Translations under genes and position numbers: made by a program
Shown here: in pieces, positions 1 to 10,300 of the stretch
How the letters are laid out: each line of letters starts with the position of its first letter
Numbering within the stretch: position 1 is the stretch's first letter
The notes under the pieces: model-generated
Database searches by the model: none
Told to the model about the DNA's origin: nothing
What the model saw: the letters and a program-made list of their open reading frames with translations, nothing else
Source: Shewanella psychrotolerans
GTDB taxonomy: Bacteria; Pseudomonadota; Gammaproteobacteria; Enterobacterales; Shewanellaceae
Assembly (NCBI RefSeq): GCF_019457595.1
Contig: NZ_CP080419.1
Coordinates: 2,046,001 to 2,110,000, forward strand
Length of the DNA stretch: 64,000 bases
Direction of reading: 5' to 3'

Positions 1-1
1 A

Positions 2-1591
2 TCTCGTTGCTGCAATTTTTGGGCATTTGAGTTTCACCCTATGGAAACAGAAAAGGGATTGCGTTGGTATGTGATCTATACCTCTGGCGTGAAGGAAAAC
101 TTTGATGGCCAACGCAATCATATATTAGAAAGCGAAGGTAGTGACCCTATGGGTCCTTACAAGTTCAAAGGCACGCCGATGCCAGATCACTGGAACATCG
201 ACGGCAGTTACCTCGAACACCAGGGTAAATTGTACTTTTTATGGTCTGAATGGCATGGCGCCGATCAAGTTAACCTGATCGCCGAGATGTCTAATCCTTG
301 GACGGTTGTTGGTGAGCATAAGGTGATCACTAAGCCTATCTATGAATGGGAGAAATCAGGACTTAATGTTAATGAAGGTCCTGAGATTATTAAACGTGAC
401 GGCAGAACCTTCTTGGTTCATTCATCGAGTTATTGTAACACCGAGGATTATTCTCTCGCGGTGGTTGAATTAACAGGTGAAGATCCACTCGATCCCGCTT
501 CATGGACTAAATACGACAAGCCATTTTTTAGTAAAGGAAATGGCGTATATGGACCAGGACATCACGGCTTTTTCACCTCTCCTGACGGCAGTGAAGATTG
601 GTTGATCTATCACGGTAACTCATCGCCTACCGATGGTTGCAGCGGCACTCGTTCAGCGAGAGCACAATCATTTACTTGGGATGAAAATGGACTGCCTAAT
701 TTTGGTGAGCCCAAAGCCGATAAACAGCAAATTCCTGTACCTAGCGGTGAGAAGGGACCTTTGACAACAAAAGTGGAAGGGGTTCAATACCGTATTGTTA
801 ATCGTGATATCAATCAATGTGTGGTAACGGATAAAAAGGGCAATGTCACTGTCAGTGACTGTGACGATAAAGGTAGCGCTTGGGTGATAGATCCGACCAA
901 CGAAGGCCTTTATCGCTTAGCCAACGCTGAACATGGCACATTTTTGACTCAACCGCAGTGTCAGGATGAAAAAGCAACTGGCATAAATGCAGGTCCTTGG
1001 ACAGCTTCTCGCTGCCAACGCTGGTCAGTCGATGCAACTCATGATGGTTGGTTTAGATTCGCTAATGAACTATCGATAAAAAATCTTCAAGCTGACAACT
1101 GCAGCAGTAAGAAGGGAGCCGATGTCGCCGCGGGTGATAATCGCCTCAGTAGTTGCACCGATTGGCGCATAGAGCCGGTATCACAGTTCGCTATTGTTAA
1201 TGCGCACAGTGGTCGAGTGGTTACTGCAGAGCAGTGTGATAAGAACACTAATGCCAATGTTGTGCAATATGAATACACGGGAAGTGCCTGTCAGCAATGG
1301 CAAGCGATGCCTACAACCGATGGTTATTATCGCTTGCAGTCGCTCAATAGTGCCAGTCAGTGTCTTGTAAGTGATAAAGGCAACCTCACCCTTGGTAGCT
1401 GTACCAGTGATGATGGGGAATGGCGCAGTGAATATATGCCAAATGGCACCTTACGCGTGGTGTCACGTAAAGGTGGTTCATCGATGAAAGTGTCGGGCGA
1501 ATCCTATTCAAATGGCGACAACATCGTTGAAGATGTGTGGAAGAATACGATTTATCAAAGTTTTTACTTTAGAGAGGTGAATAAGGATTAA
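2..1591 (+). CDS. GH43 glycosidase with C-terminal ricin-type domain (5' partial)
   Basis: The frame is open to the left window edge and already shows the GH43-like motif WAFEFH before the first ATG at 41, so the true start lies outside. Numbering from that ATG, the five-bladed propeller continues with the NIDGS motif (D54, likely the pKa-modulating Asp) and NEGPE (E112, likely the general acid). From about residue 250 to the end there are QxW-type repeats with paired cysteines (CQRW, CTDW, CQQW), typical of ricin-B/CBM13 beta-trefoils that bind sugar. Family members are mostly alpha-L-arabinofuranosidases or related exo-enzymes; the substrate here is inferred from the neighbouring arabinan-type locus. 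A signal peptide cannot be judged because the N-terminus is missing. A strong terminator follows. Confidence 0.85.
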   Translation, partial: SRCCNFWAFEFHPMETEKGLRWYVIYTSGVKENFDGQRNHILESEGSDPMGPYKFKGTPMPDHWNIDGSYLEHQGKLYFLWSEWHGADQVNLIAEMSNPWTVVGEHKVITKPIYEWEKSGLNVNEGPEIIKRDGRTFLVHSSSYCNTEDYSLAVVELTGEDPLDPASWTKYDKPFFSKGNGVYGPGHHGFFTSPDGSEDWLIYHGNSSPTDGCSGTRSARAQSFTWDENGLPNFGEPKADKQQIPVPSGEKGPLTTKVEGVQYRIVNRDINQCVVTDKKGNVTVSDCDDKGSAWVIDPTNEGLYRLANAEHGTFLTQPQCQDEKATGINAGPWTASRCQRWSVDATHDGWFRFANELSIKNLQADNCSSKKGADVAAGDNRLSSCTDWRIEPVSQFAIVNAHSGRVVTAEQCDKNTNANVVQYEYTGSACQQWQAMPTTDGYYRLQSLNSASQCLVSDKGNLTLGSCTSDDGEWRSEYMPNGTLRVVSRKGGSSMKVSGESYSNGDNIVEDVWKNTIYQSFYFREVNKD

Positions 1592-1687
1592 ATAACTGCT
1601 TCAACCCAGTTCATGTGTTTTGCCATAAGAGTATAGGTCGCTTCTATGGCAATTTTGTTGAGCTACATCCATCGCTCGACGTTTTAT

Positions 1688-1722
1688 GCAGTAACTCCGG
1701 GAATTGGTTACTGCTTTTTTTT
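1688..1722 (+). terminator. Rho-independent terminator of the GH43-ricin gene
   Basis: A perfect 8-bp stem (GCAGTAAC / GTTACTGC) with an 11-nt loop is followed by eight T. It lies about 100 bases after the stop codon and points along the + strand. Confidence 0.75.
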
Positions 1723-1738
1723 GCCTTGAATTTGGGGC

Positions 1739-2132
1739 TTATACCAATTTGCATAAAGAGGTGATCGCTCAGCAAGAATTTAGCGCTGATGAGGCAAGAT
1801 CTTTAATTGCTCCTCATTAACGGCTCCATGCAGTCATGCATTCAAGACATTCACAATATCTGACCGCCAAAGATGTAGGGAATGTCTTAAGTATATCGGG
1901 AACATACAAGACCTTGTTGTTTGCAACGAGTGAAGAGCATCGTTGAATTAGGCTCAAACTCGTTAACTGCATCAAAAATGCTAAAACTCGCCTGTTAGGT
2001 GTGTTTTTAGCTGGCTACTTTTGCGTTGAATGGCCTCAATCATTCCTTCATCCATTCGCCTTGAATTCGTTGCCAAAAAACACGCTGAGTAGATCACTTT
2101 CTTATACTGATTGATATTTACTGATTGGTATC
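1739..2132. repeat. MITE-like dispersed repeat, copy 1
   Basis: The segment starts with TTATACCAATT and ends with ATTGGTAT, which are inverted relative to each other. Its inner part (about 1745-1945) matches, in reverse complement, a block at about 15534-15777: GTGATCGCTCA near the outer end, and a stretch running from GGGAATG through ACAAGACCTTG to GCAACGAG. It contains no convincing gene. The terminal motif resembles the ends of the IS630 remnant at 22852-23967, so it may be a non-autonomous derivative; that link is inference. It fills most of the gap between the GH43-ricin and GH97 genes. Confidence 0.55.
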
Positions 2133-2226
2133 GCAATGATTAATATAGGCGTTTACAGAGGGCATAAGACATAAAAAAGCGATGATATACATCGCTTCTT
2201 CGGTGAGTTTTGTTTGGGTAAACTAA

Positions 2227-4191
2227 TTAATTTTCTATACGCATGACAAATCCATCGTTACCAGCAAGTGTTACTTTAGTCGTTGTTGTTATAACGATGT
2301 TTTGATCCGAAAAGCCTCGATCGCCATCACTTTTGATGGCATAGGCAGTTTTACCCGCTAAAAAACTGAGATCTAAGTTAACTGTTTTAGCGCTGTTTTC
2401 ACCATTAATACCTGCGATATACCACAAGTTGCCACTGCGGCGGGCAAATACCGCGAGTTTACCAGGCGTACCGGCAATATAGCGGGATTCATCCCATTGC
2501 ACTGGTAATTGGCGCAAGAACTGTTTTACATAGGTGGGAACCGTTTTTATTCCACCGGGTGTCTCGACTATGTGTTGAATACCACTAATAAAAATAATGG
2601 GTAAGGCTAGTTCAAACCCATTGGTTGTTTTACGTTTGATACTAGGGATTTCATTAAATGTTGTTGGGGTAAAGTCCATGGGATCAAACAAATTTCTGGC
2701 AAAAGGCAGCATCGCACAGTGGCTAGCTTGTTTATCTGCGGCATTCTGGAAGAAGGTGATCATCTCAAAGCCTCTTACCGCTTCAGACGTGAGCAGGTTA
2801 GGGTAAGTGCGTTGTAGACCGCGTGGTAAAGTGGTGCCGTGAAAATTGACCAACAGTTGATATTTCGCTGCATCATCTAAAATATCGTGATAATACTGCA
2901 TCATAGATTGACCATCACCGGAAAAAAAGTCGATTTTAACGCCTTTTACGCCCACAGCTTGTAGCTTAGCAAACGCCTTCTGACGAGTCGTTTTCGTCAA
3001 TAATTGGCTCTTGGGACTATACTCCGTGGTGTTCCAATCCCCCGAGGAGTTATACCAAACAAATACTCCCACGTGTTTGCTGTTTGCATATTCAACCAGC
3101 TGAGCTAACTTTTTATCGCCAATGTTCTTATCCCAATTAACATCCACTAAGGCGTATTGCCAGTGCATGTCGGCAGCATGATCGATAAATTGTTTCTGCA
3201 CTGGGAAAGTGATGGAATCATCTTTGAGTAGTCCCCAGCTCCAGGACGCGACACCGGGTTTGATGAAGTTAGTGGCAAAGGTTTGAGCGGGCTCAGCCAG
3301 ATCGGTTCCTAGGGTTGAATTGGCCACTTGTGCTAATGAACCTAGTGCTAGCACCCGCCAAGGGGTGTCCAGTGGTAATTTTCCCGTAGTCAACAATCCT
3401 TGATGGGTGAACACTTCGGCCGCTTGAGGTTGGCCGATGTGATAATTGCCATTGGGCGATTGTGCCTCAAGACGAGAGGCGTGGTGATAACTTTTAACCC
3501 CTGCTTCGGTAATGGCGAGCCAAACTTGCTGTTTTTCGTCGATTTGTGCTTTTGAAGTATTAAACAGGGCGGGGAATACCCAACCAGCAGGAGAGGGAGA
3601 AGGTTGATCAACATCTATCTCCATGAGGTAGTGTTCTTCATAGGAAGGGTTGGTGTTTGCCCATCCTGTTTGTGCTTCGGCGATAGGCTGTAACCAGGCT
3701 TTGCTATGGCTCGGAAGCTGGAAGCTGGTATGTTCTTTGGTGATGGTTTTGACGCTGTCGCTGTCGCTTGCTGATTCATCTGCAAGCGCGCTATAGCGAA
3801 AGGCTACGCCATCATCAGAGACCCTGAAGGTGATCGCTAACTTTTGGTCTTTATCATTGAGCAGATAAAACTGGCGCTGATTAGCCTGATAGTGTACTTG
3901 TGATTGCTTGCCGGTAAACAGCTGATAATCTTCTGAGATTATGCTGATATCAGAGGCTGTGAGCTGGGTAAAGTTTTGATAAAAATGTCTATCAGCTAAG
4001 CTCAGCCCTAGTGACGAAGGTGCTAAAACAATGGCGTTGTTTTTATCAATTTGATAGCTGAGTTGATTATCGTTCAAGCTAATGGTGACGGCTATTTGTT
4101 GATCTGGACTGTGAACTTGATAATCGTTGCCATAAGCGGTGTTGGCGGCTAAACAAAGTAACGACAATGTCATTGGCAATATCGACTTCAT
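2227..4191 (-). CDS. GH97 glycoside hydrolase, retaining type (alpha-galactosidase / beta-L-arabinopyranosidase-like)
   Basis: A 654-residue secreted protein with a signal peptide (MKSILPMTLSLLCLAANTAYG, cleavage near residue 21). Residues about 25-290 form the GH97 N-terminal beta-sandwich, about 310-570 the (beta/alpha)8 barrel, and the rest a C-terminal beta domain. The barrel motif VKIDFF places an Asp (D421) where retaining GH97 enzymes carry the nucleophile, and TSEAVRG offers E470 as acid/base; inverting SusB-type alpha-glucosidases use glutamates instead. Retaining members include alpha-galactosidases and beta-L-arabinopyranosidases, and the latter would suit this locus. It lies 103 bases downstream of the TonB-dependent receptor, with a hairpin between, so it may be partly co-transcribed. 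Exact substrate unknown. Confidence 0.85.
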   Translation of the reverse strand: MKSILPMTLSLLCLAANTAYGNDYQVHSPDQQIAVTISLNDNQLSYQIDKNNAIVLAPSSLGLSLADRHFYQNFTQLTASDISIISEDYQLFTGKQSQVHYQANQRQFYLLNDKDQKLAITFRVSDDGVAFRYSALADESASDSDSVKTITKEHTSFQLPSHSKAWLQPIAEAQTGWANTNPSYEEHYLMEIDVDQPSPSPAGWVFPALFNTSKAQIDEKQQVWLAITEAGVKSYHHASRLEAQSPNGNYHIGQPQAAEVFTHQGLLTTGKLPLDTPWRVLALGSLAQVANSTLGTDLAEPAQTFATNFIKPGVASWSWGLLKDDSITFPVQKQFIDHAADMHWQYALVDVNWDKNIGDKKLAQLVEYANSKHVGVFVWYNSSGDWNTTEYSPKSQLLTKTTRQKAFAKLQAVGVKGVKIDFFSGDGQSMMQYYHDILDDAAKYQLLVNFHGTTLPRGLQRTYPNLLTSEAVRGFEMITFFQNAADKQASHCAMLPFARNLFDPMDFTPTTFNEIPSIKRKTTNGFELALPIIFISGIQHIVETPGGIKTVPTYVKQFLRQLPVQWDESRYIAGTPGKLAVFARRSGNLWYIAGINGENSAKTVNLDLSFLAGKTAYAIKSDGDRGFSDQNIVITTTTKVTLAGNDGFVMRIEN

Positions 4192-4238
4192 ACTGGCTCC
4201 TTGTGGCCTGGAAATAGTTTGCAGAAGCTAGAAAAAAT

Positions 4239-4264
4239 AAAAGCTAATCAAATGATTAGCTTTT
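4239..4264 (-). terminator. Hairpin after the TonB-receptor gene
   Basis: A 12-bp stem (AAAAGCTAATCA / TGATTAGCTTTT) with a 2-nt loop, followed on the minus strand by a T-rich run. It ends or attenuates receptor transcription before the GH97 gene, which would lower GH97 expression relative to the receptor. Confidence 0.65.
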
Positions 4265-4294
4265 ATTAAATTTACTATGTATCTAATTTACTAA

Positions 4295-7018
4295 TTAGAA
4301 GGTATAACGTAGACCTAAACCGAAGGTACGGCTGTAGATTGAGTTACTTAGGTTGAAATGGTCTTCATATTCATAGTATTGCTGGAACGTTTCATTGGTC
4401 AGGTTAGTCGCGTCGAAGCTGATCACTAGATCATCAGTAATGTCGTAGCTAAACTGGAAATCCAAGCTTTGTTCTGGGCGACGATATACACCACGAGGGT
4501 TCGCGAATGAAGGTGCTTCATAGTAAGCCAAGAACGCATCACGCCATACATATGACAGACGGGCACTGAAATCTTCTTTTTCATAAATTAACACACCAGA
4601 AAATGAAGTATCAGATACACCGAACATTTCACGTGTCGAGTAACCAATTAGAGAGCCATCTTCTGCATACTCAGGAAGATCTTGGCTTGAATCTAGGAAA
4701 GTTGCACTGGCTTGGATGCCGAAACCATCCGCCCACTCTGGCACATTCTCAAGGAAGTATACTCCACCAAGTTCAAACCCTTTTAACACACCGTTTGATG
4801 AGTTATCCGGCATGGTCACAATGTAGTCTTTATTATCAACGGTTACACGACGAAGTGAATCATATACGAAACCTTCAATATCACGGTAGAAATAGGTACC
4901 GTAAACAGAGCTACCTTCACCGAAGTAATATTCAAGTGATAAATCGTAGTTTACAGATTCAACAGGCTTAAGATTTGCGTTACCACCAGAACCATCACCA
5001 TAGCCTTTATTGGTTACGTCTTCACGAAGGCGTAAAAAGCTATTTAACTGGGTGAATTCTGGACGGCGCAACGTTTCTGTGTAAGCAAAGCGAGCGATTA
5101 AATCATCAGTGATATAATAACGCAGCACCAAACTTGGCAATAGTTTGCTACTACTGTTGGTTGAATCGGTGGATGCTTCTTCTCCTTCTCCGCCATCAAT
5201 GTTAAAGAAGGTCATATCCGCTTCGGCGTTAACATAACGTACACCGAATTGACCATCTAAAATATTTCCACCTAGCTCTGTTTCAAAGTCAGTTTGCGCA
5301 TAGAGTGACCAAGTGGTTTGCTCAATGTCAAAAGTTTGTTCTAGAACTAGGTCGTTAAAGCCGGACAGTTCACGATATAAGTCACGATTCTTCATCAGTG
5401 CTTTACCATTGATACCAACCCAACTTGTTGGCACACTGGCGCCACCATCGTAGAAGTCAGTAATGGTCTTCACCATACTTGGATCAAGTGAACTTAGAGC
5501 AGAACGATATTCACCTTCTACATCACGTGCATACTCTTTGGCGGTACGTAGGTCATAACGCATACCCACTTTTGCGCTAGTGAAGAAGCCGTTATCAAGG
5601 TAAATATCAGCATCTAAAGTATATGTCAGCGCATCACCTTCATTTTTCCCGCCATTATCATATACTTGCGCAGTATTCCACATTGATACGTCTGTTAGAT
5701 CTACTGATTGACCACCTTCTCGATCCAAAACATCCCATGCAGGTACACCATCGTCAGCGTTGAAATCAAATTCAACATAAGGCAGCGTAGTATCAGTACG
5801 CATTGCCATGAACTCAGTTTCAAACTCACTGGTTTGATAAACGATTTCGGACTTAATAACAGTGTCTTCACCAACATCCCACTTACCGCCTAAGGCGAAC
5901 ATGTAGCTATCAGTGGTCTCCTTGGTAACATCACCACTAGTGAACGAATATGGCGATCCAATTCCACGAGACTTGATAATGTTAGTGCCTTCGTAGACTA
6001 CAGGTGGTGTCGATGGAAGGTTGCCCCACCAGTCAGCAAACGAGAACAGCAGGTCATTTTGGCTTTCATTACGATAACCGTTATAGAAAGCCTCAAATAC
6101 GTACTCAGAAGTATTGTTCGGTGCCCACTGTAACGATAAATTTACTGCTGGACGTTCACGTTCACCGGTATAGTCATTTTGGAACATGGCATCACGAGAG
6201 AGTAAATATTCAACTTCTTCACCAGTAGCTAAATCGGTAATCGTTGAACCTGGTGTAGTCGATAGACCACCTTCCAGACCTGGTTCCCAGCCATATCCAT
6301 CAGGGAACATTCGTTCTAAGTTATCAGCGCGAAATGGGACTGCCGCACCTGCTGTTACGCTTTGGTCGCGGTAGTTTGTGCGAGCATAAGAGAGGTTTAG
6401 TAAGGCGCCAAACTCACCTTGTCCAGTATCCCAACGATTAGACAATAATGCACTAACAATTGGATCGGTTTTGTCAGCTTGATCTTGATATACGCCGCGG
6501 GCGTTAATCATAAATTTTGCGCCGTCAAAATAAAACGGACGTTGAGTAAGAACATCTAATTGACCCGCAATACCACTTTCAAGCTGGCTAGCTGAACGGG
6601 TTTTATAAACTGCTACGCTCTGAAGTAGAGCCGCAGGAATATCTGCAACTGCTAAGGTTCGGCCGGCTGCGGTAAACATTTCGCGACCGTTAATGGTTGT
6701 GGTTACATCAGTTAGACCACGAATGGTAACAGTGTTAACTTCACCAGCGTTGCGGTCAGTCGTTTGAACCCCTGTAACACGTTGTAGTGCTTCTACTACG
6801 TTGTTGTCTGGGAATTTACCAATATCTTCTGCAACGATTGCATCAACAACCTGCACGTTCTCTTTTTTCAAAGATATCGATTTATTTAAGCTTCCTCGGA
6901 TACCAGTAACTTGAATGACTTCAATGTCATCAGTATTTACCTCTTCTTCTGCGTAGACTTGTTGTGTGATAAGTAGCGATGAAGCTACAGCCATACTAAC
7001 TAATGTGCGTTTGAACAT
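4295..7018 (-). CDS. TonB-dependent outer-membrane receptor (glycan uptake type)
   Basis: A TonB-dependent receptor of about 907 residues. The start is set at the ATG at 7018, preceded by GGGGGC; a TTG five codons upstream is less likely. A signal peptide (MFKRTLVSMAVASSLLITQQVYA) is followed by an EVIQVTGIRGS TonB-box region, a plug domain (about residues 40-160, with the motif VTIRGL) and a 22-strand-type barrel ending in FGLGLRYTF with C-terminal Phe. It resembles the Xanthomonas/Caulobacter-type receptors common in marine polysaccharide loci. Its likely role is energy-dependent import of oligosaccharides released by the GH43 enzymes. It is transcribed divergently from the GH43 lipoprotein gene. 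The ligand cannot be read from sequence. Confidence 0.9.
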   Translation of the reverse strand: MFKRTLVSMAVASSLLITQQVYAEEEVNTDDIEVIQVTGIRGSLNKSISLKKENVQVVDAIVAEDIGKFPDNNVVEALQRVTGVQTTDRNAGEVNTVTIRGLTDVTTTINGREMFTAAGRTLAVADIPAALLQSVAVYKTRSASQLESGIAGQLDVLTQRPFYFDGAKFMINARGVYQDQADKTDPIVSALLSNRWDTGQGEFGALLNLSYARTNYRDQSVTAGAAVPFRADNLERMFPDGYGWEPGLEGGLSTTPGSTITDLATGEEVEYLLSRDAMFQNDYTGERERPAVNLSLQWAPNNTSEYVFEAFYNGYRNESQNDLLFSFADWWGNLPSTPPVVYEGTNIIKSRGIGSPYSFTSGDVTKETTDSYMFALGGKWDVGEDTVIKSEIVYQTSEFETEFMAMRTDTTLPYVEFDFNADDGVPAWDVLDREGGQSVDLTDVSMWNTAQVYDNGGKNEGDALTYTLDADIYLDNGFFTSAKVGMRYDLRTAKEYARDVEGEYRSALSSLDPSMVKTITDFYDGGASVPTSWVGINGKALMKNRDLYRELSGFNDLVLEQTFDIEQTTWSLYAQTDFETELGGNILDGQFGVRYVNAEADMTFFNIDGGEGEEASTDSTNSSSKLLPSLVLRYYITDDLIARFAYTETLRRPEFTQLNSFLRLREDVTNKGYGDGSGGNANLKPVESVNYDLSLEYYFGEGSSVYGTYFYRDIEGFVYDSLRRVTVDNKDYIVTMPDNSSNGVLKGFELGGVYFLENVPEWADGFGIQASATFLDSSQDLPEYAEDGSLIGYSTREMFGVSDTSFSGVLIYEKEDFSARLSYVWRDAFLAYYEAPSFANPRGVYRRPEQSLDFQFSYDITDDLVISFDATNLTNETFQQYYEYEDHFNLSNSIYSRTFGLGLRYTF

Positions 7019-7379
7019 GTGTAAAGCCCCCAAAGTACAATTACTTCATTGATTATAGATATAACGGTTCAGTAAAGATTTTGTTGCTATGTTATTAATA
7101 ATGCTATTGTATGACTAATAGGCTGTCAATAAATAGTTTTTGGTGTGACATTAATTGTGGCGTCGATCATTTTTTTGAACAACAGTCCATATTTTCATTT
7201 TATTTTGTTGCTTTATTTGTTAAAAGTCTTTACTGATTTGTTAAATAGTATTGTATGATGATTTGGGCTGTTTTTGGCCTCGGTTTATACAAATTCCTGT
7301 TCTTTAGTGACCCGCCATAGACATTTTTATACATAACAAAAAAGGCCTATGGCCTATTTATCTTTGGGGAAAAAGGCAA
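7019..7379. promoter_or_regulatory. Divergent regulatory region between receptor and GH43 lipoprotein, with repeated TATTGTATGA
   Basis: This AT-rich 361-bp gap must hold promoters for both divergent genes. The decamer TATTGTATGA occurs twice in the same orientation, at 7105-7114 and 7249-7258, and a short palindrome TTATTAATAA lies at 7092-7101. A related core (TTGTA) lies upstream of the hydrolase gene at 15448. They could be operator half-sites of a locus regulator encoded outside the window; no regulator is assigned. The ATG at 7380 is preceded by GGGGAAAAAGGC, a good ribosome-binding site. Confidence 0.4.
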
Positions 7380-10300
7380 ATGAAATTGAATAAGTTGATG
7401 TTAGCTATGGTTGGGGCCATAGCATTAGCTGGTTGTGGAAGTGATGATGGGCAGTCGGGGGGGGTGCCGCCAAATCCTATTGCAGAAATTCCACAATTTC
7501 CTGATCCTACAATTAATAAAGACCTTTTAACTTTTAATGACCTTGGGGTTCACGATCCATCAGTGGTCAAGTCTGGTGATACCTACTATGTATTTGGCTC
7601 TCACCTAGCAGCCGCTAAATCTATTGATTTGATGAATTGGAGCTACATTACTCGTACTGATAATGATGTTGAGCGTATTGCCAACGATGCCACTGATCAA
7701 AACCCATTGTTTGATACCATGTCTACCGAGATGGCTGATGCCTTCGAATGGACTGGGCCTTACTTTAAAGGTTCTTGGGCTGCAGATGTCATTCAGTTAA
7801 AAGATGAAAAGTACTATTTCTACTACAACTGGTGTAACAACCCAGATAATGCAGATGAAGCAATTTGTCATCACCGTTCATTTATCGGTGTCGCAGTTGC
7901 TGATAATGTTGAAGGTCCTTATGTCAATAAAGGCGTATTTCTTCGTTCAGGCATGACTGATCAAGATATCGCCGATGGTAAAGGCCCTGAAGGTGTGACC
8001 AGTTACGATCCTGCTACCATGCCTAACGCTATCGACCCTGATGTTTTTTATGATAAAGATGGTCAGCTATGGATGAGCTATGGTTCATATTCTGGTGGTA
8101 TTTTCATTCTTAAAATGGATGAAGAAACTGCGATGCCATTACCAGGGCAAGGCTATGGTAAACGTCTGACTGGCGGTAACTTCCATGCCAATGAAGGCTC
8201 ATATGTTCTCTATAGCCCTGAATCAGATTACTACTACTTATTCACTTCTATCGGCGGCTATGATGCTAACGGTGGTTACAATATTCGTGTATCTCGCTCT
8301 GTAAACCCCGATGGCCCTTATATTGATGCCGCAGGCAATGATATGAGTACCGTTTATGACTCACCCGAAGGTTTTGGTAACAAGCTGATGGGTGGTTTCG
8401 AGTTTGTAGCGAAAACCGGTGATGTGGGAGACTCTTATGGTTACCTTTCTCCTGGGCATAACTCCGCATATTATGATGAGAAGACTGGCAAGCATCTACT
8501 GATCACTCATACTCGTTTTCCTAATCGTGATGAGCAACATTCAATTCGTGTTCACGAGATGTTTGTTAACGCCGATGGTTGGCTAATTGCTTCTCCTCAA
8601 CGCTATGCTCCGATTGATGGAGATAATATTGTCGATGGTGTTGATTTAGTTGGCGATTATCGCTTTATTAATTTAGGGAAAGATACCAATAAAACGGCTA
8701 AACAGTCCGTTTATATTAGCTTGACTGAAGATCGTTTAGTTAAAGGCGCCGTGAGCGGGACTTATCTCATGTATGAGAATGAGCCGAACCGCATTACCCT
8801 CGACCTTGGTGAAACGGGTATTTTTGAGGGGGTTCTCGCTTGGCAATGGGATGAGCAGTTACAAAAGCTGGTACCAACATTTAGCGCGTTATCAGATGAT
8901 GGTGTTACCGTTTGGGGTTCTCAGCTTGAGAATAAGTCAACATCTGAAGTATTAGAAGATATTGGTTCGAGCATCACCATTCCTAGTGAAATTAAAGGCG
9001 GTATCATCTCTTTGCCAACCGAGGCAACTCGAGGGGCGACCATTACTTGGTCATCAAGTAATGATGCAGTTATCAGGCCCGACGGTAAAGTTCTTCGTCC
9101 TAATGCGGGTGAAGGCGACCAAGTGGTGACACTTACCGCTACCATTATGGTAAATGGTGAACAGGTTGTTAAAACCTATCAGGTGACTGTATTAGCAAGA
9201 CAGATTTATAACCGTATTGCTAACTATCGTTTTGATAACAGCTTAGAAGATTCACTCGGATTGTTTGACGATGGTCAACCTACTGGGGATAGATTATTTA
9301 AAACAGCAGATAACATTGAATATGCTATAGGGTTCGACGGACAAGCATTGTCACTTGATGGTGCTCACGGTGTGTTATTGCCATCAGGACTTATCTCTAG
9401 CAATGAATATACCGTTTCATTTTGGGCTAACCCTACAGTGAACACCAAGTACACAACGGCATTTTTCGGTGCGGTCGATGAGTATGACGTTGACGAATCT
9501 GATGATAAGACATCAGATAATTGGATAAGCTTTGTACCTCAGTCATGGGATGATAATACTATGCTGTGGAGCAATAATACCCGAGATGGTGTCTGGTTTG
9601 ATGGCTCTGCTGAAGAACGAATTCCTGAGAATAGCTGGTCCCATATGGCATTCTCCTTTGATAAAGGGTTAGTGAAAGTTTATATCAATGGTGTCGAGAA
9701 ATTCAGTGGTGGTAATTTAAGGGATTTCTTTACCGGGAATGAAGGCGTATTTGCCCTCGGTGTTAACTACTGGAATACACCTTTCAATGGTCTGATTGAT
9801 GAGTTTAACGTATATGAAGCTAGCTTAACGGCCGATGAAGTTAAAGCGCTTGACATTGATAAGTTACCAGATAGCGAATTATTGGCTTCCGCGACTGAAA
9901 TTTTAGATCTTGGCGATTTAACGGCGGTAAAAGAAGATCTAGATCTGCCGATAACGGGACCATATGCCGCTTCCATCGTATGGACATCGTCAGAGCCTAC
10001 CATTATTAGCGAAACGGGTAAGGTAACTCTGCCTGGACGTGAGGAAACCGATAAACAGGTGACGTTAACGGCGACATTGAAATTGGCTGGTGAGATGAGC
10101 ACGAAAGTGTTTACCGCAACCGTTAAGTCTAAAGCGCCGCCAACACCTGTTGCAATCTTCAGCTTCGAAGATGACCTTAAAGATGTTAGCGCTAATTTTG
10201 GTGCGGGCAACCTCGTAGGTGATAAAATTGGTGTTGAAGGTGGTAGTGTTACCTTCGAAGATGGTGCCGTGGGCAAAGCGGTAGTACTCGATGGTACATC